Assembly: GCF_014748335.1 (NCBI RefSeq)
Contig: NZ_JAAVIY010000002.1
Span: 226,840 to 290,839, forward strand
DNA length: 64,000 bases
DNA from: Flavobacterium selenitireducens
Lineage (GTDB): Bacteria > Bacteroidota > Bacteroidia > Flavobacteriales > Flavobacteriaceae
Direction: 5' to 3'
A program made the position numbers and the translations under genes. The notes below the pieces were generated by a model that was not told the origin of the DNA, made no database searches, and was given only the letters and a program-made list of their open reading frames with translations. Below are positions 36,101 to 45,385 of this stretch, in pieces (positions within the stretch are counted from its first letter, which is position 1; the number at the start of each line of letters is the position of its first letter).

Positions 36101-38709
36101 TTGACGTTATCGATACGGTCGCGAGCGGTTGCCAAGGTGGCAGCGCGCTTCCCTCGACACTTTTTATAAGTCAATTGACAGACTCCGGAGTGGGGGCGAT
36201 GTCCTATATCGAAATTTACAACGGAACGGGTGCCACCGTAAATCTTAGCGGTTGGTCGTTGCGTTTGTACAACAACGGAAGCGCGACGCAAAACGGAGGA
36301 CAGGTCAATCTCAACAATTTCAATCTTGCGAACGGAAGTTCGTATACTGTTGCCATCGGACTCGACTCCTCGTGTTCGACAACGCCCGGAGCAGACGGGT
36401 CGAGAGCAGACCAACTCGCTGGTACCGTTGCCGGGGTAAACTTTCACAATAGCGGCAATACAAGCAGCGGCCACGATCATATCCGACTTTATAACAGCGG
36501 TGGTACACATGTCGATAGTTGGGGCGTGTATAACAGCGCAAACTGGGCGACCTCACTCAATTTGGGACAATCAGGCGCTAATTTTATCCGAAGGAACAAT
36601 GTCGTTGTTCCAAATGTGAATTATGTCAATTCCGAATGGAACATTACCGATTGGGGCGAAGACTGTCCGTCACTTGATTTCTCCGATATCGGTACATTCG
36701 ATTTTATCGCCGGCACGCCTCCGAATATCACGCTCCACCCAACATTCGTTCCGAGTTGCAAAGAAACTACGTTCACAGTTGCGGCCGACGAAGGTTTTTC
36801 AGGCGGCAACGGCCTTGCATATCAATGGTATGAAGTCGCACCCGGAGCTACGACCTGGACGCAACTCGCCAATGGAGGCGTTTACTCGGGCGTGACGACC
36901 GAAAACCTGACGATCTCAAACATTACCGGGCTTGAAGGCTATCAATATTATGCTCAGATCCGTGAAACCGGCGCGACCTGTTACTCGGCATCGAACGCTG
37001 TAAGGATTTCCGCAGTGAACACCGTGACGTGGAATGGCACCAACTGGGTGCCCGCTGCGCCAAACTCATCCACACCCGCGATCATTAACGGCAATTACAA
37101 CACGGCTGCCAACGGAAGTTTTGAAGCGTGCAGCCTGACGGTAAACAACACGGGAACGCTCGTGATTTCTCCGAATACTTATGTTTCGATTGTGAACGAC
37201 TCGACGGTGAACACGGGCGGTACACTCCAGGTTCAGGATGACGGTTCGCTCGTGATGATCGAAGACAGTGGTATCGTAACCAATAACGGGACGACCCAGG
37301 TGACCCGCCAAACCACGCCTTTCCGCCGATATGATTATACGTATTGGTCGTCACCTGTGACCAATACTACACTGGGCGCGGCAATGCCGGGTTGGCGATA
37401 CGACTATTCCTGGACATTCAACACCGCAAATTATACCGACATCACCGGCCCTAACGGGACGGGCGGCCCCGACGGGTTCGACGACAACAACGATACTTGG
37501 GTAAACGCCGGGGCAGGAGCGACGATGATCCCGGCAAAAGGCTATACGGTTATGGGGCCGACGAACCTGGGAACCTATCCCGCTTTGTCAAGTGTCACGT
37601 TTTCCGGAGCGGTCAACAATGGCGTTGTCACGATTCCGCTGGCCTTGAGCGCTAACGCGGCCGACAACCTTGACGACTATAATTTGGTAGGAAACCCTTA
37701 TCCGTCGGCGATCTTTGCAGATGATTTCATCAACCTGAATACGAATATTTCCGGAACGCTGACGTTCTGGACCCATTCCACGCCTGTTTCCAACACTGCG
37801 CCGGGGCCTTATCAGATGAATTTCGTCACCACCGATTACGCCATGTATAATCTCAGCGGCGGCGTTGCCAGTTCCAACGGCGGTGCGCAACCTACGGGAT
37901 ACGTTGCCAGCGGCCAGGGATTCTTCGTGGAGGCTAACACGGCAGGCAATCTTGTTTTCAATAACGCGATGCGCGATAGCGGTTATTCGAACAATAACTT
38001 TTACCGCAACGCGAATGTCGATTTGCCTGCGGTCCAGAAAGACAGGATTTGGCTCAACTTCAAACACGAAATCGGGCTTTTCAGCCAGTCGTTGATTTGT
38101 TACACCAACGAGGCGACGCTCGGCGTTGATCGCGGCTATGATGGCATTGTGAGCAGCGGAGGAAATGCGGTGAGTTTTTATTCGTTGATAGACGAGGGTA
38201 AGTATCGTATTCAGGGACGTCCCGCATTTTCGAGTGACGATGTTGTTCCCCTCGGGCTGAACACGCGTTTGCCTGGAACTTATACAGTAAGCATCGAACG
38301 AGCCGAAGGGTTGTTGGACGATCCTTCGTTGCCTGTTTTCATCGAAGATAAACTACTTCATGTTTTCCACGATTTGAAGCAAGGCCCATATTCTTTCGAG
38401 GTCGGATTAGGAGCGACGGACAACCGCTTTCAACTGCGCTATTCGGAAAATGCTCTCGGTAATCCGGATATGGAAGCTCCTGAAAAACAAATTATTGTCG
38501 TTTCTACAGGCGATATGATAAAGGTGAGATCGGGCGCAGGAAGTATTTCTCAAATAGAGATTTTCGACATGCTCGGACGAAATATTTACTCCCAAAAGCA
38601 ACTCGCGACTGATTATATGGAAGTGCCAGTTTTCGTGTCGGAGCAGGCGCTGCTGATTCGTATAACGCTTGCCGACGGTACACAGGCAGTGCGAAAAATC
38701 ACACATTGA
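33145..38709 (+). CDS. Giant T9SS-secreted multidomain surface protein
   Basis: An 1854-residue exported protein. Signal peptide in the first ~20 residues (ILLLLAGLFLGSYASAQ). Then a beta-sandwich (~20-175), a repetitive strand-rich region (~180-690), a choice-of-anchor D (ASPM/SPD-2/Hydin-like Ig) domain at ~783-905 starting PDINVRGINGG, an IPT/TIG-like domain (~910-990, VTPTSGPAGTLVTI), a lamin-tail domain (~1000-1180, FISQLTDSGVGAMSYIEIYN, NLSGWSLRLYNNG), an Ig-like domain, and the C-terminal module shared with the proteins at 2-1435 and 38881-43077 (YDYTYWSSPV near 1395). The last ~75 residues are a T9SS sorting domain, probably type C. Likely a surface adhesin-like protein; no enzyme domain seen. 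Confidence 0.9.
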   Translation: MKMRILLLLAGLFLGSYASAQIYQHNFTTAASGSTYNIAPNIADPNISASLWATTAQNGFGSLAGAAGNSLSIEHSSGTQTYTLTFNVASGYQAAISSFSFWRRRSDTGAQNWSMTVNGIAVGSGTVPMTGATTGTLAVTNTVSGLTGTATVVLSLSGATAGGTFRLDNFTLNGSVDPVGPYSVQTGDWNVASTWSTNAVPLNSDNVRITAGHIVHTTASLQRNGTTTVNGTFELRNGGFAQGTNFTYGSAGGLNFNTTGVYGINNNHVYWPATNSPFNVTVLQGGIQMNSTSRTVAGTFVAGGNQGVAFAVPSVLTLNGICRIDPTGYFLNSPIYGNASELIYNTGGTFGRGFEWFANGAGTIGSTPGYPNDVRISANTILNYNNGTPQAKAVARDFTIDAGSHLNMNIGTSSNLPLTVGRNVVNNGTMTLGNVAGADLKLTGNFTNTGTFNGNARAVSFSAATGIQTISSTTALTFPYVVFESAGVHTIQLLSDLTISAPNGGDAISFNSANDIFALNNRALIIGTPGVANTIAGIGFFDGTNSVTTTSAMTLRGTGSIGTLRFRTGFQNLASLVIDRTSAATAVTLGTALRVQSTLTLTNGRLDVGNFPLTLGPSLAYTGNASNYIIADRENANANVFKIFSAAGNFTFPIGDSDVSMDGSQYSPLAVTIAGGTGYSANSYVRAAVHDIKKANLDAPTDFLTRYWDLGTSGFTPGTFTASGTYLAVDVSTPVNEATYKTQHWNNAVWTSGTLITPMTTGPIICTSGAGAVNHITAGIRNPDINVRGINGGSDPTIVSGDMVPSGLDNTEFAAQTIGNSQTKSFRIENVGDTSLNVSALTLTGTNPGDFTISASAPYSISGPTGFVDFTITFQPTAAGLHTAVVNIASNDPTAAESPYRFMIQGVGDCPTNTNTVTPTSGPAGTLVTITATTDNLNGASVTFNGIPAVVNQISATQVTAIIPVGATDGPLIVMNAAGCPATTPFDVIDTVASGCQGGSALPSTLFISQLTDSGVGAMSYIEIYNGTGATVNLSGWSLRLYNNGSATQNGGQVNLNNFNLANGSSYTVAIGLDSSCSTTPGADGSRADQLAGTVAGVNFHNSGNTSSGHDHIRLYNSGGTHVDSWGVYNSANWATSLNLGQSGANFIRRNNVVVPNVNYVNSEWNITDWGEDCPSLDFSDIGTFDFIAGTPPNITLHPTFVPSCKETTFTVAADEGFSGGNGLAYQWYEVAPGATTWTQLANGGVYSGVTTENLTISNITGLEGYQYYAQIRETGATCYSASNAVRISAVNTVTWNGTNWVPAAPNSSTPAIINGNYNTAANGSFEACSLTVNNTGTLVISPNTYVSIVNDSTVNTGGTLQVQDDGSLVMIEDSGIVTNNGTTQVTRQTTPFRRYDYTYWSSPVTNTTLGAAMPGWRYDYSWTFNTANYTDITGPNGTGGPDGFDDNNDTWVNAGAGATMIPAKGYTVMGPTNLGTYPALSSVTFSGAVNNGVVTIPLALSANAADNLDDYNLVGNPYPSAIFADDFINLNTNISGTLTFWTHSTPVSNTAPGPYQMNFVTTDYAMYNLSGGVASSNGGAQPTGYVASGQGFFVEANTAGNLVFNNAMRDSGYSNNNFYRNANVDLPAVQKDRIWLNFKHEIGLFSQSLICYTNEATLGVDRGYDGIVSSGGNAVSFYSLIDEGKYRIQGRPAFSSDDVVPLGLNTRLPGTYTVSIERAEGLLDDPSLPVFIEDKLLHVFHDLKQGPYSFEVGLGATDNRFQLRYSENALGNPDMEAPEKQIIVVSTGDMIKVRSGAGSISQIEIFDMLGRNIYSQKQLATDYMEVPVFVSEQALLIRITLADGTQAVRKITH

Positions 38710-38743
38710 AAAACAGCATGTCTTAAGGTAAGAAAAACTTAAG

Positions 38744-38775
38744 AAAAAACCGATGTAATTCATCGGTTTTTTTTG
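38744..38775 (+). terminator. Terminator after the 1854-residue T9SS protein gene
   Basis: AAAAAACCGATG (38744-38755) pairs with CATCGGTTTTTT (38761-38772) across a five-base loop, followed by a T run. Confidence 0.9.
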
Positions 38776-38880
38776 TTTTTTATCGATTAAAAAATAGGTT
38801 CTAATAGGCTGTCAATCTTTTATTTGTAGGTTTGAAGGTTACAATTCCCAAACAAATTTTACCCTTGATTCCTACTGCGT

Positions 38881-41800
38881 ATGAAACTTAAAAATTACTT
38901 TTTATTTGCTGCGGTTTTTTTACTCGCATCTGTCGCCCGATCACAGGTGATCCTGACCGAGGCGGCACCTACGGTAACCATCGATTTTTCGGCATCCATG
39001 CAAACAAGTGTAGGAAACGGAGCGTACAAGGCAGCAGGTTTTTCACCAAATCCCACGGTTGCAGGACGTTTGAACTCCAATGCCTGGGACGTACGCGGGT
39101 TTGATTTTGGTGTTTTGGGTTTTGGAGGCACGCAAACAGTGGATGATTTTGGGCGTGGACAGGTTACAAGCCCAGTATTGACGGGCGGTCTCTACGCTTA
39201 TACGGAACTGCCCGGAACGGTAGCGAATCCGGCGTTTATGATCCAGCCAGCCGCAACCGATTTCAATCCCGGGTCAATTGTGCTCAGGGTGCGGAACAAC
39301 GGGACGATCAACATGACCCAATTGGCGGTTTCTTACAATTTGTTCGTCAGGAATGACGAAGGTCGCTCATCCTCTTTCAACTTTTCGCATTCTGCCGATG
39401 ACGTCGTATACGAACAAGAACCAACGCTCGATTACACCTCACCCGAAGCACCCGACGCTTTCCAATGGACGGCGATCGGCGTTTCTCCGGCAAGATCGAT
39501 GATCATTACCGGTATCAATATAGCGCCGAACCAATATTATTATTTGAAGTGGACGTCTCAGGATGTCGGAGGAACCGGTGACCGGGATGAATTCGGCCTG
39601 GACGACATCGTGGTCTCTGCAACCTATGGAGCTCCTGCTCCGGAAATCAACGTCAAAGGTGTTTCTGGCGTCACGGTGCTCTCCGGCGATACGACTCCGA
39701 CCGTTGCCGAAGGAACCGATTTTGCTCCGATAGGCGCACCGCTTTCTACCGTCGGCGCGAGCCTGAATACGACTTTCCACATACAAAACCTCGGCGGGGC
39801 GATCCTCAACGTAAGTAACATCCAAATCACAGGTCCGCACGCTTCTGATTTTACGATCTTCATTCCGGCGGCTAACAATCAGCCGACCGGAGACATACAA
39901 CCGGCGAGTTTTTCGGGTAATTTCCGGGAACTTACCATCAAGTTCGATCCAAGCGACGAGGGTCTCAGGAAAGCGCGCGTTACCATCACCAATTCTGACA
40001 GCAACGAGAACCCTTATTTTTTCGATATTCAAGGATATGGCCTGATACCAAAGCCGGATATCAACGTCAAGGGATTTTCCGGAGGCACGTCTAACATTAC
40101 CAGCGGTAACATGATCGCCGTTGCCGGAAACAACACGCTTTGGGCCGTCGACCAACTTGTAGGATCGAGTGTCAGCAAAGAGTATCGCATTCAAAATACA
40201 GCCAACATCGCCTCGGTGCTTCAGTTGACGGGCACGCCTAAAGTGCAGATTGCCGGTGCGAATCCCGGTGATTTTACCGTGGCCACGCAACCGACCTCGA
40301 CGAATATCAACGGCGGTTTCGGATCGAATTTCGTCATTACCTTTACGCCCCAGGCAGCCGGCATCAGGACGGCTATAGTTTCCATCGCGAACAACGACCT
40401 GGTAAGCGATCCGTTCACTGGCCTGACGGAAAATCCTTATACGTTTCTCATTCAGGGGAAAGGCGTAGCTCCGGAAGTCGACATCACAGGAAATGGTCAG
40501 CCAATCGTCAGCGGAAGCGTGACACCTACTTTGGTCAACCATACATTTTTTGATTATCTGAATATTACCGGCGCCACGCTTGACAGGGTTTATACCGTGA
40601 GGAACACGGGAACGATGCCGCTTACGCTAGGAGCTTTGACACTTTCAGGAGTGAATGCGTCGGAATTTTCGATCGTTTCGTCTCCTTCGGCCACATTAGC
40701 AGTCAACGCCACTACGACATTTACGATTCGTTTCGATCCGTCGACCGTCGGAATCAAAAATGCTACGGTCAGTCTTGTGAATAATGATTTCGACGAGAAT
40801 CCCTACACTTTCGCCATTCGCGGTTATGGACTGGACTACGTTCCTTGCGCATATGGAGTCGTGGAGACGATCGCCGTACAGGACTTTGAGACCGCTCCGG
40901 CCACTCCCACCTGGACATACACCAATACAGGCGGAACATTTGGCGGCGGAACAGGATACGGAGCCGCAAGTGATGGAGGAGCATCTCCCCGGTCGTTGGG
41001 TGCGCGCAGTTTCCAAGTGGTAAACGCAACGGGATCGGTAACGTTCAACGCAATCAACACATTGGTCTATAGTGATGTCGAACTTTCGCTGAGATTAGCT
41101 TCATTGTCCACAAACGCCACCGAGGGAAGCGATGCCAACGACAAAGTAACGGTGGCCGTCAGTGCCAATGGAGGTCTCAGTTGGTCAAACGAATTCGACC
41201 TGATCGGGAACACGAACTCGAGGTGGAGTTTCTCGTCCGGTTCGGGAATCATCGCGCTGCCTTACGATGGGAACAACGTCCTGACCAATTTTACCACTGC
41301 GGGAACCGGTTTTGTAACGACAGCTGGCATGAGCACGTTGCGCTTGTCCAATCTGCCCAAAACATCAAACCTTATGGTAAGGGTCACGCTGACGAACAAT
41401 AGCGCTACCGAGATCTGGGCAATCGACAACGTAACCTTGTTTGGACGCAAGGAAATTACCACGACCTGGACGGGCACTTGGAGCAATGGGGCGCCAACCC
41501 AAACGACGAAAGCCATTTTCGATGCGAATTACAGCACTGCAACAGGCAATATTTCCGCTTGTAAATGCCAGGTTAACGCCGGGCGGACTATTACGGTCAA
41601 TTCTGGCCAATTCTTAAACGTCGAAAGCGACATCGAGAACGCGGGAACGATCATAATCGAGAATGGCGGAAGTCTGGTTCAACGGAACGATTTTGCGTCG
41701 AATGTCGGAAACGTGACGGTAAGACGCAACTCGACTCCGATGCGCGCCTTCGATTATACATACTGGTCGTCGCCCGTCAGCGGACAGACGCTCTACAATC

Positions 41801-43077
41801 TTTCACCTGCGACGCGATCCGACAAATTTTACACGTTCAACACCCAAATCAACAATTGGCAGAATGTGCTAAGTTCAACCATCATGACGCCGGGCATCGG
41901 ATACATCGTAAGATCGCCCCAATATTTTACCCAGACGCCGCAGGTTTATCCAGCGAGTTTTGTCGGGATGGCCAACAACGGATTCGTGACGCCGGCGGTT
42001 TACAACACCTCAGGAACCTGGAATCTTGTCGGGAATCCCTATCCGTCGGCGATAAATGCCGATGCGTTCCTGCAATTGCCGGGCAACGCCTCTCTGATCA
42101 CCGGAACCTTGTACTTCTGGACGCACAATACGCCCGTAGCCAACCTTGTATACAATTACAATGACTATGCGGTGTACAATCTCCTCGGCGGAATCGGCAC
42201 GATGGCAGCGCCGAATATCGGACTTAACAATACGGTGCCAAACGGGAAAATAGCATCGGGTCAGGGCTTTTTCGTGGTAAGCCACACGCCGGGTTCGCTC
42301 ACGTTCAACAACAGCATGCGGATTACCGGGAATAACACCACTTTTTTCAGGCCGAATCAGCAAGGGTTTTCAAATTCGATTGTTGAAAATACTGATGTCG
42401 AAAAACACAGGATATGGCTCGACCTTTACAACGACAACGGGCGATTCAAGCAAACTTTGGTCGGATATGCAGCTGGCGCTTCGGACACTTTCGACGGCGC
42501 CTTTGACGGACTTGCTGCCGAAGCCGGAAACGAACTGGCGTTTTATTCGCTCATCGGCGAGGCCCAGACAGGATATGCGATTCAGGGGCGTTCTTTGCCT
42601 TTTTCAGATTCCGACGTGATCCCGATGGGTTATAAGACTGCCGCCGCCGGAACGTATTCGATTGCGTTGGAAGGATTCGACGGATTATTCGGCCAACAGA
42701 ATATCTATCTGGAAGATAAATCGCTTGACATAATTCACGATCTTAAGCAAAGCGCCTACAGTTTTACCACGGCTCCCGGCACGTTCAATACACGTTTCGA
42801 ATTGCGATTTGATACTGCTCAATTGGGAACACCGGACGTTTCGCGTGACGATGCGCTGACAATCGCCGTAAAGGACAGAAAAATCCAGTTGCGCAGCTCA
42901 GGTTCGCAGATCGAATCGGTTGGAGTTTTCGATTTATTGGGCCGGAATCTATACGAGAAGCGAAACATACAGGCGGAAGAAGTTTCGTTGGAAAATGTTT
43001 CCGACGCCAGCCAATCGCTGATCGTCAAAACGAAATTGGCCAACGGAGCGGTCATTTCCAAAAAAATCGTCCTATAA
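38881..43077 (+). CDS. Large T9SS-secreted protein with three choice-of-anchor D domains
   Basis: A 1398-residue exported protein with signal MKLKNYFLFAAVFLLASVARSQ. An N-terminal beta domain (~22-250) is followed by three choice-of-anchor D Ig-like repeats beginning near 253 (PEINVKGVSG), 391 (PDINVKGFSG) and 531 (PEVDITGNGQ), a MAM/jelly-roll-like domain (~660-870), and the shared C-terminal module (FDYTYWSSPV, GYIVRSP, NPYPSAINADAF, YFWTHNTP, IASGQGFF). It ends in a T9SS sorting domain (VGVFDLLGRNLYEKR, ending SKKIVL). It begins 171 bases after the previous T9SS gene and is a paralogue of it over the C-terminal ~500 residues. Confidence 0.9.
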   Translation: MKLKNYFLFAAVFLLASVARSQVILTEAAPTVTIDFSASMQTSVGNGAYKAAGFSPNPTVAGRLNSNAWDVRGFDFGVLGFGGTQTVDDFGRGQVTSPVLTGGLYAYTELPGTVANPAFMIQPAATDFNPGSIVLRVRNNGTINMTQLAVSYNLFVRNDEGRSSSFNFSHSADDVVYEQEPTLDYTSPEAPDAFQWTAIGVSPARSMIITGINIAPNQYYYLKWTSQDVGGTGDRDEFGLDDIVVSATYGAPAPEINVKGVSGVTVLSGDTTPTVAEGTDFAPIGAPLSTVGASLNTTFHIQNLGGAILNVSNIQITGPHASDFTIFIPAANNQPTGDIQPASFSGNFRELTIKFDPSDEGLRKARVTITNSDSNENPYFFDIQGYGLIPKPDINVKGFSGGTSNITSGNMIAVAGNNTLWAVDQLVGSSVSKEYRIQNTANIASVLQLTGTPKVQIAGANPGDFTVATQPTSTNINGGFGSNFVITFTPQAAGIRTAIVSIANNDLVSDPFTGLTENPYTFLIQGKGVAPEVDITGNGQPIVSGSVTPTLVNHTFFDYLNITGATLDRVYTVRNTGTMPLTLGALTLSGVNASEFSIVSSPSATLAVNATTTFTIRFDPSTVGIKNATVSLVNNDFDENPYTFAIRGYGLDYVPCAYGVVETIAVQDFETAPATPTWTYTNTGGTFGGGTGYGAASDGGASPRSLGARSFQVVNATGSVTFNAINTLVYSDVELSLRLASLSTNATEGSDANDKVTVAVSANGGLSWSNEFDLIGNTNSRWSFSSGSGIIALPYDGNNVLTNFTTAGTGFVTTAGMSTLRLSNLPKTSNLMVRVTLTNNSATEIWAIDNVTLFGRKEITTTWTGTWSNGAPTQTTKAIFDANYSTATGNISACKCQVNAGRTITVNSGQFLNVESDIENAGTIIIENGGSLVQRNDFASNVGNVTVRRNSTPMRAFDYTYWSSPVSGQTLYNLSPATRSDKFYTFNTQINNWQNVLSSTIMTPGIGYIVRSPQYFTQTPQVYPASFVGMANNGFVTPAVYNTSGTWNLVGNPYPSAINADAFLQLPGNASLITGTLYFWTHNTPVANLVYNYNDYAVYNLLGGIGTMAAPNIGLNNTVPNGKIASGQGFFVVSHTPGSLTFNNSMRITGNNTTFFRPNQQGFSNSIVENTDVEKHRIWLDLYNDNGRFKQTLVGYAAGASDTFDGAFDGLAAEAGNELAFYSLIGEAQTGYAIQGRSLPFSDSDVIPMGYKTAAAGTYSIALEGFDGLFGQQNIYLEDKSLDIIHDLKQSAYSFTTAPGTFNTRFELRFDTAQLGTPDVSRDDALTIAVKDRKIQLRSSGSQIESVGVFDLLGRNLYEKRNIQAEEVSLENVSDASQSLIVKTKLANGAVISKKIVL

Positions 43078-43080
43078 TAC

Positions 43081-43110
43081 AAAAGCCCCGTTTCGATGGG
43101 GCTTTTTTCT
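43081..43110. terminator. Bidirectional terminator between the T9SS gene and the convergent cupin gene
   Basis: AAAAGCCCC (43081-43089) pairs with GGGGCTTTT (43098-43106), with a T run on the plus strand and a shorter one on the minus strand. Confidence 0.85.
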
Positions 43111-43979
43111 TAGTGTATTCCAAGCAATTTGTGGGTGCGCGCGACTGCCTTTTTGTTTTTGTAATCGATCCAGGATTGCCCTTTCCATTTTCGCATAAGG
43201 TTGTCGAAATGACGCATGAAGAAAATGTTGTAAGCTGCCTTGCCAAGATTTGAAATGTCTTGCGGAAGCGATCGCAAACTCATCGAAAAACCCGGTGTCA
43301 GGTATTTCATGTAGTGCCAATAACCTTCCGGCATATAGAGCATTTCACCGTGGCTTAGGTCGGTAACGAATCCTTTTGCTTTCTTAAGGGCCGGAAATTT
43401 TTCGAAATCAGGATTGTCAAAATCGATATCTTCTCGCGAAATCAACGCATGCGGAACCTTGTAGAGGTAAGGCGTCTGGTCTGGGGCGAAAAGGACACAC
43501 CGCTTCTTGCCGTGAAAGTGAAAATGCAGGATGTTCGAATAATCGATGTCGTAATGGATGAACACTTTAGAATTCTGTCCGCCAAAAAACAGCATCGGCA
43601 TTTGCTTGATAAGCTTGATCCCTAAATCGGGCCAGCGAAAGTCGTCGCGCAACTTGGGCACTTCCTTGACAAGATTGTAGAGAAAGATCCGATAATTCGT
43701 AGGCTCGGATTCCAACAAGTCGATGTAGTCCGACATTTTCATTTTGGCATGCGCTTGATTGAATTTGTCTTTGTGGGAAACCGGTCTATCGTCATAAAGC
43801 GGCACCACTTGCTCGCCTGCGAGGCGTTTCATGTATTCAAAATTCCATTTTTCGTATGCGGGCCAATCTTCGGTAAGTTTTTCTATGACGACCGGCCGTT
43901 GTTTTTTGACGTAATTATTGTAGAAATCTTCTTTTGAAATAGTTTCCACGCGGTCGATTTCGGTTAGGTGTAAAGACAT
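43110..43979 (-). CDS. Cupin-like / JmjC-type 2-oxoglutarate oxygenase
   Basis: A 289-residue protein of the cupin_8/JmjC class. The N-terminal part has the QRPVVIEKLTEDWPAYEKW motif common to these enzymes. The metal ligands fit HxD...H: His142 and Asp144 in FIHYDIDYSN, and distal His222 in EGYWHYMKYL; Lys159 or Arg160 in HGKKRCVLFAP could bind 2-oxoglutarate. Related enzymes hydroxylate protein residues, but the target here is unknown. Monocistronic between two terminators, with a TAACTTTG -7 box at 44032-44039. Confidence 0.88.
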   Translation of the reverse strand: MSLHLTEIDRVETISKEDFYNNYVKKQRPVVIEKLTEDWPAYEKWNFEYMKRLAGEQVVPLYDDRPVSHKDKFNQAHAKMKMSDYIDLLESEPTNYRIFLYNLVKEVPKLRDDFRWPDLGIKLIKQMPMLFFGGQNSKVFIHYDIDYSNILHFHFHGKKRCVLFAPDQTPYLYKVPHALISREDIDFDNPDFEKFPALKKAKGFVTDLSHGEMLYMPEGYWHYMKYLTPGFSMSLRSLPQDISNLGKAAYNIFFMRHFDNLMRKWKGQSWIDYKNKKAVARTHKLLGIH

Positions 43980-44031
43980 ACAGCTTTGAAGTTTTAAATG
44001 AAAATGCGCCTTTTTTAGTGCGCTTCCCTAT

Positions 44032-44039
44032 CAAAGTTA
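44032..44039 (-). promoter_or_regulatory. -7 box of the cupin-like gene
   Basis: Minus-strand TAACTTTG matches TAnnTTTG, 52 bases before the ATG at 43979. No clear -33 TTG. Confidence 0.4.
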
Positions 44040-44108
44040 GCAAGTGTTACGGAATTGTAAACCCGCCCGGATGCCAATCTTTTCCTAAAAATTAAAGGTT
44101 TCGGACAT

Positions 44109-44133
44109 AAAAAAAGCTCCCGTTTTGGGAGCT
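44109..44133 (-). terminator. bioB terminator
   Basis: AGCTCCC (44115-44121) pairs with GGGAGCT (44127-44133) over a five-base loop, followed on the minus strand by seven T. It lies about 20 bases after the bioB stop. Confidence 0.85.
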
Positions 44134-44151
44134 CATTTGTATAAAATGACT

Positions 44152-45240
44152 TTATACTAATTTCTTTCCGGACGCCTCGAGATTGCGTTCGATGCTATGT
44201 CCTGGTCGCGTCCATCGTGGTTTTTCGCCAAGCGCATGGAATTGGGAATCCTCGGCTTCCACCGTTTGCGGCTGGACTTTTTTGGAAAATGGCTTTTGTG
44301 CGACCAATCCTAACATTTCGAACATTTTCATGTCTTCGTTGACATCAGGGTTTGGAGTAGTCAAGAGTTTGTCTCCCGCGAAAATCGAATTCGCACCGGC
44401 AAAGAAGCACATGGCCTGACCTTCTCTAGACATATTGGTGCGGCCGGCGGAAAGCCTTACCTGTGTCTCGGGCATTACGATACGAGTGGTCGCTACCATC
44501 CGGATCATATCCCATATTTCAACTGGCTTTTCGTCTTCCATCGGCGTTCCTTCGACGGCTACAAGTGCATTGATCGGCACCGATTCCGGCTGGGGATTCA
44601 ACGTAGACAAAGCCACGAGCATTCCGGCCCGATCTTCTATGCTTTCGCCCATTCCGATGATGCCGCCGGAGCAAACCGTCACATTGGTCTTGCGCACGTT
44701 GTCGATCGTTTGCAAACGGTCTTCGTACCCGCGCGTCGAAATGACTTCCTTATAATATTCTTCGGATGTGTCGAGGTTGTGATTATACGCGTACAATCCG
44801 GCTTCAGCCAAACGTTGCGCCTGGTTTTCGGTGATCATGCCGAGCGTACAGCACACTTCCATGTCAAGTTTATTGATCGTTCGCACCATTTCCAAGACTT
44901 GGTCGAATTCCGGCCCATCCTTGACATTTCTCCATGCGGCGCCCATGCAAACTCGCGATGACCCACTGGCTTTGGCTCGTAACGCTTGTGCCTTTACGTG
45001 GTTGACCGTCATGAGATCATTGCCTGCTATATCGGTGTGATATCGAGCCGCCTGAGGGCAATAACCGCAATCTTCCGGGCATCCGCCTGTCTTGATTGAA
45101 AGCAGCGTCGAAACCTGGACCACATTAGGGTCGTGGTGAATGCGGTGGATGGAAGCCGCTTCAAACAACAAATCCATCATAGGCTTGTTGTAAAGGGCGA
45201 TGATTTCCTCTTTTGTCCAATCGTGTCTTGTTTGGGTCAT
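44152..45240 (-). CDS. bioB: Biotin synthase
   Basis: A 362-residue radical-SAM enzyme that inserts sulfur into dethiobiotin, the last step of biotin synthesis. The SAM cluster motif CPEDCGYCPQ provides Cys54, Cys58 and Cys61; further BioB landmarks are AWRNVKDGPEFD, CCTLGM, YNHNLDTSEEYY, and GGIIGMGES. The start at 45240 is chosen over 45264 because a TACTTTTG -7 box (45262-45269) covers the upstream codon. It lies 36 kb from bioDAF. A GTTTGCAAAC palindrome at about 44707 inside the gene equals the central decamer of the bioD promoter. Confidence 0.97.
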   Translation of the reverse strand: MTQTRHDWTKEEIIALYNKPMMDLLFEAASIHRIHHDPNVVQVSTLLSIKTGGCPEDCGYCPQAARYHTDIAGNDLMTVNHVKAQALRAKASGSSRVCMGAAWRNVKDGPEFDQVLEMVRTINKLDMEVCCTLGMITENQAQRLAEAGLYAYNHNLDTSEEYYKEVISTRGYEDRLQTIDNVRKTNVTVCSGGIIGMGESIEDRAGMLVALSTLNPQPESVPINALVAVEGTPMEDEKPVEIWDMIRMVATTRIVMPETQVRLSAGRTNMSREGQAMCFFAGANSIFAGDKLLTTPNPDVNEDMKMFEMLGLVAQKPFSKKVQPQTVEAEDSQFHALGEKPRWTRPGHSIERNLEASGKKLV

Positions 45241-45261
45241 AAGGATAAATTTTAATTCGGT

Positions 45262-45269
45262 CAAAAGTA
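45262..45269 (-). promoter_or_regulatory. bioB -7 box
   Basis: Minus-strand TACTTTTG matches TAnnTTTG, 21 bases before the ATG at 45240. No clear -33 TTG and no decamer repeat of the bioD type is present here. Confidence 0.45.
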
Positions 45270-45327
45270 AAGAATTCTTGTTTAAGTCGGTTCGGATAGC
45301 CCGGCAAATGACGTCGCGTTACCTCAC

Positions 45328-45368
45328 AAAAAAACCTGCGACCCAACCAAATAGTTGAGTTGCAGGCA
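45328..45368 (-). terminator. Terminator of the small membrane protein gene
   Basis: On the minus strand GCCTGCAACTC and the later GTCGCAGGT arm form an imperfect stem followed by seven T. It lies between the stop at 45386 and bioB. Confidence 0.65.
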
Positions 45369-45385
45369 TATCTGCAAAGGAACTT

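Noticed and set aside
35722..36510. A 262-codon open frame on the minus strand
   Set aside because: Antisense to the 1854-residue T9SS gene with no recognisable family features.
39439..40542. A 367-codon open frame on the minus strand
   Set aside because: It is antisense to the 1398-residue T9SS gene, is low-complexity and Arg-rich, and shows no domain; a by-product of base composition.
44055..44063. TTGTAAACC, identical to a BirA operator half-site
   Set aside because: No second half-site at the right spacing, and it lies downstream of bioB in the cupin gene leader.
44700..44720. GTTTGCAAAC inside bioB as a further biotin operator
   Set aside because: A single decamer without tandem partners in coding sequence; could be chance, so only mentioned under bioB.
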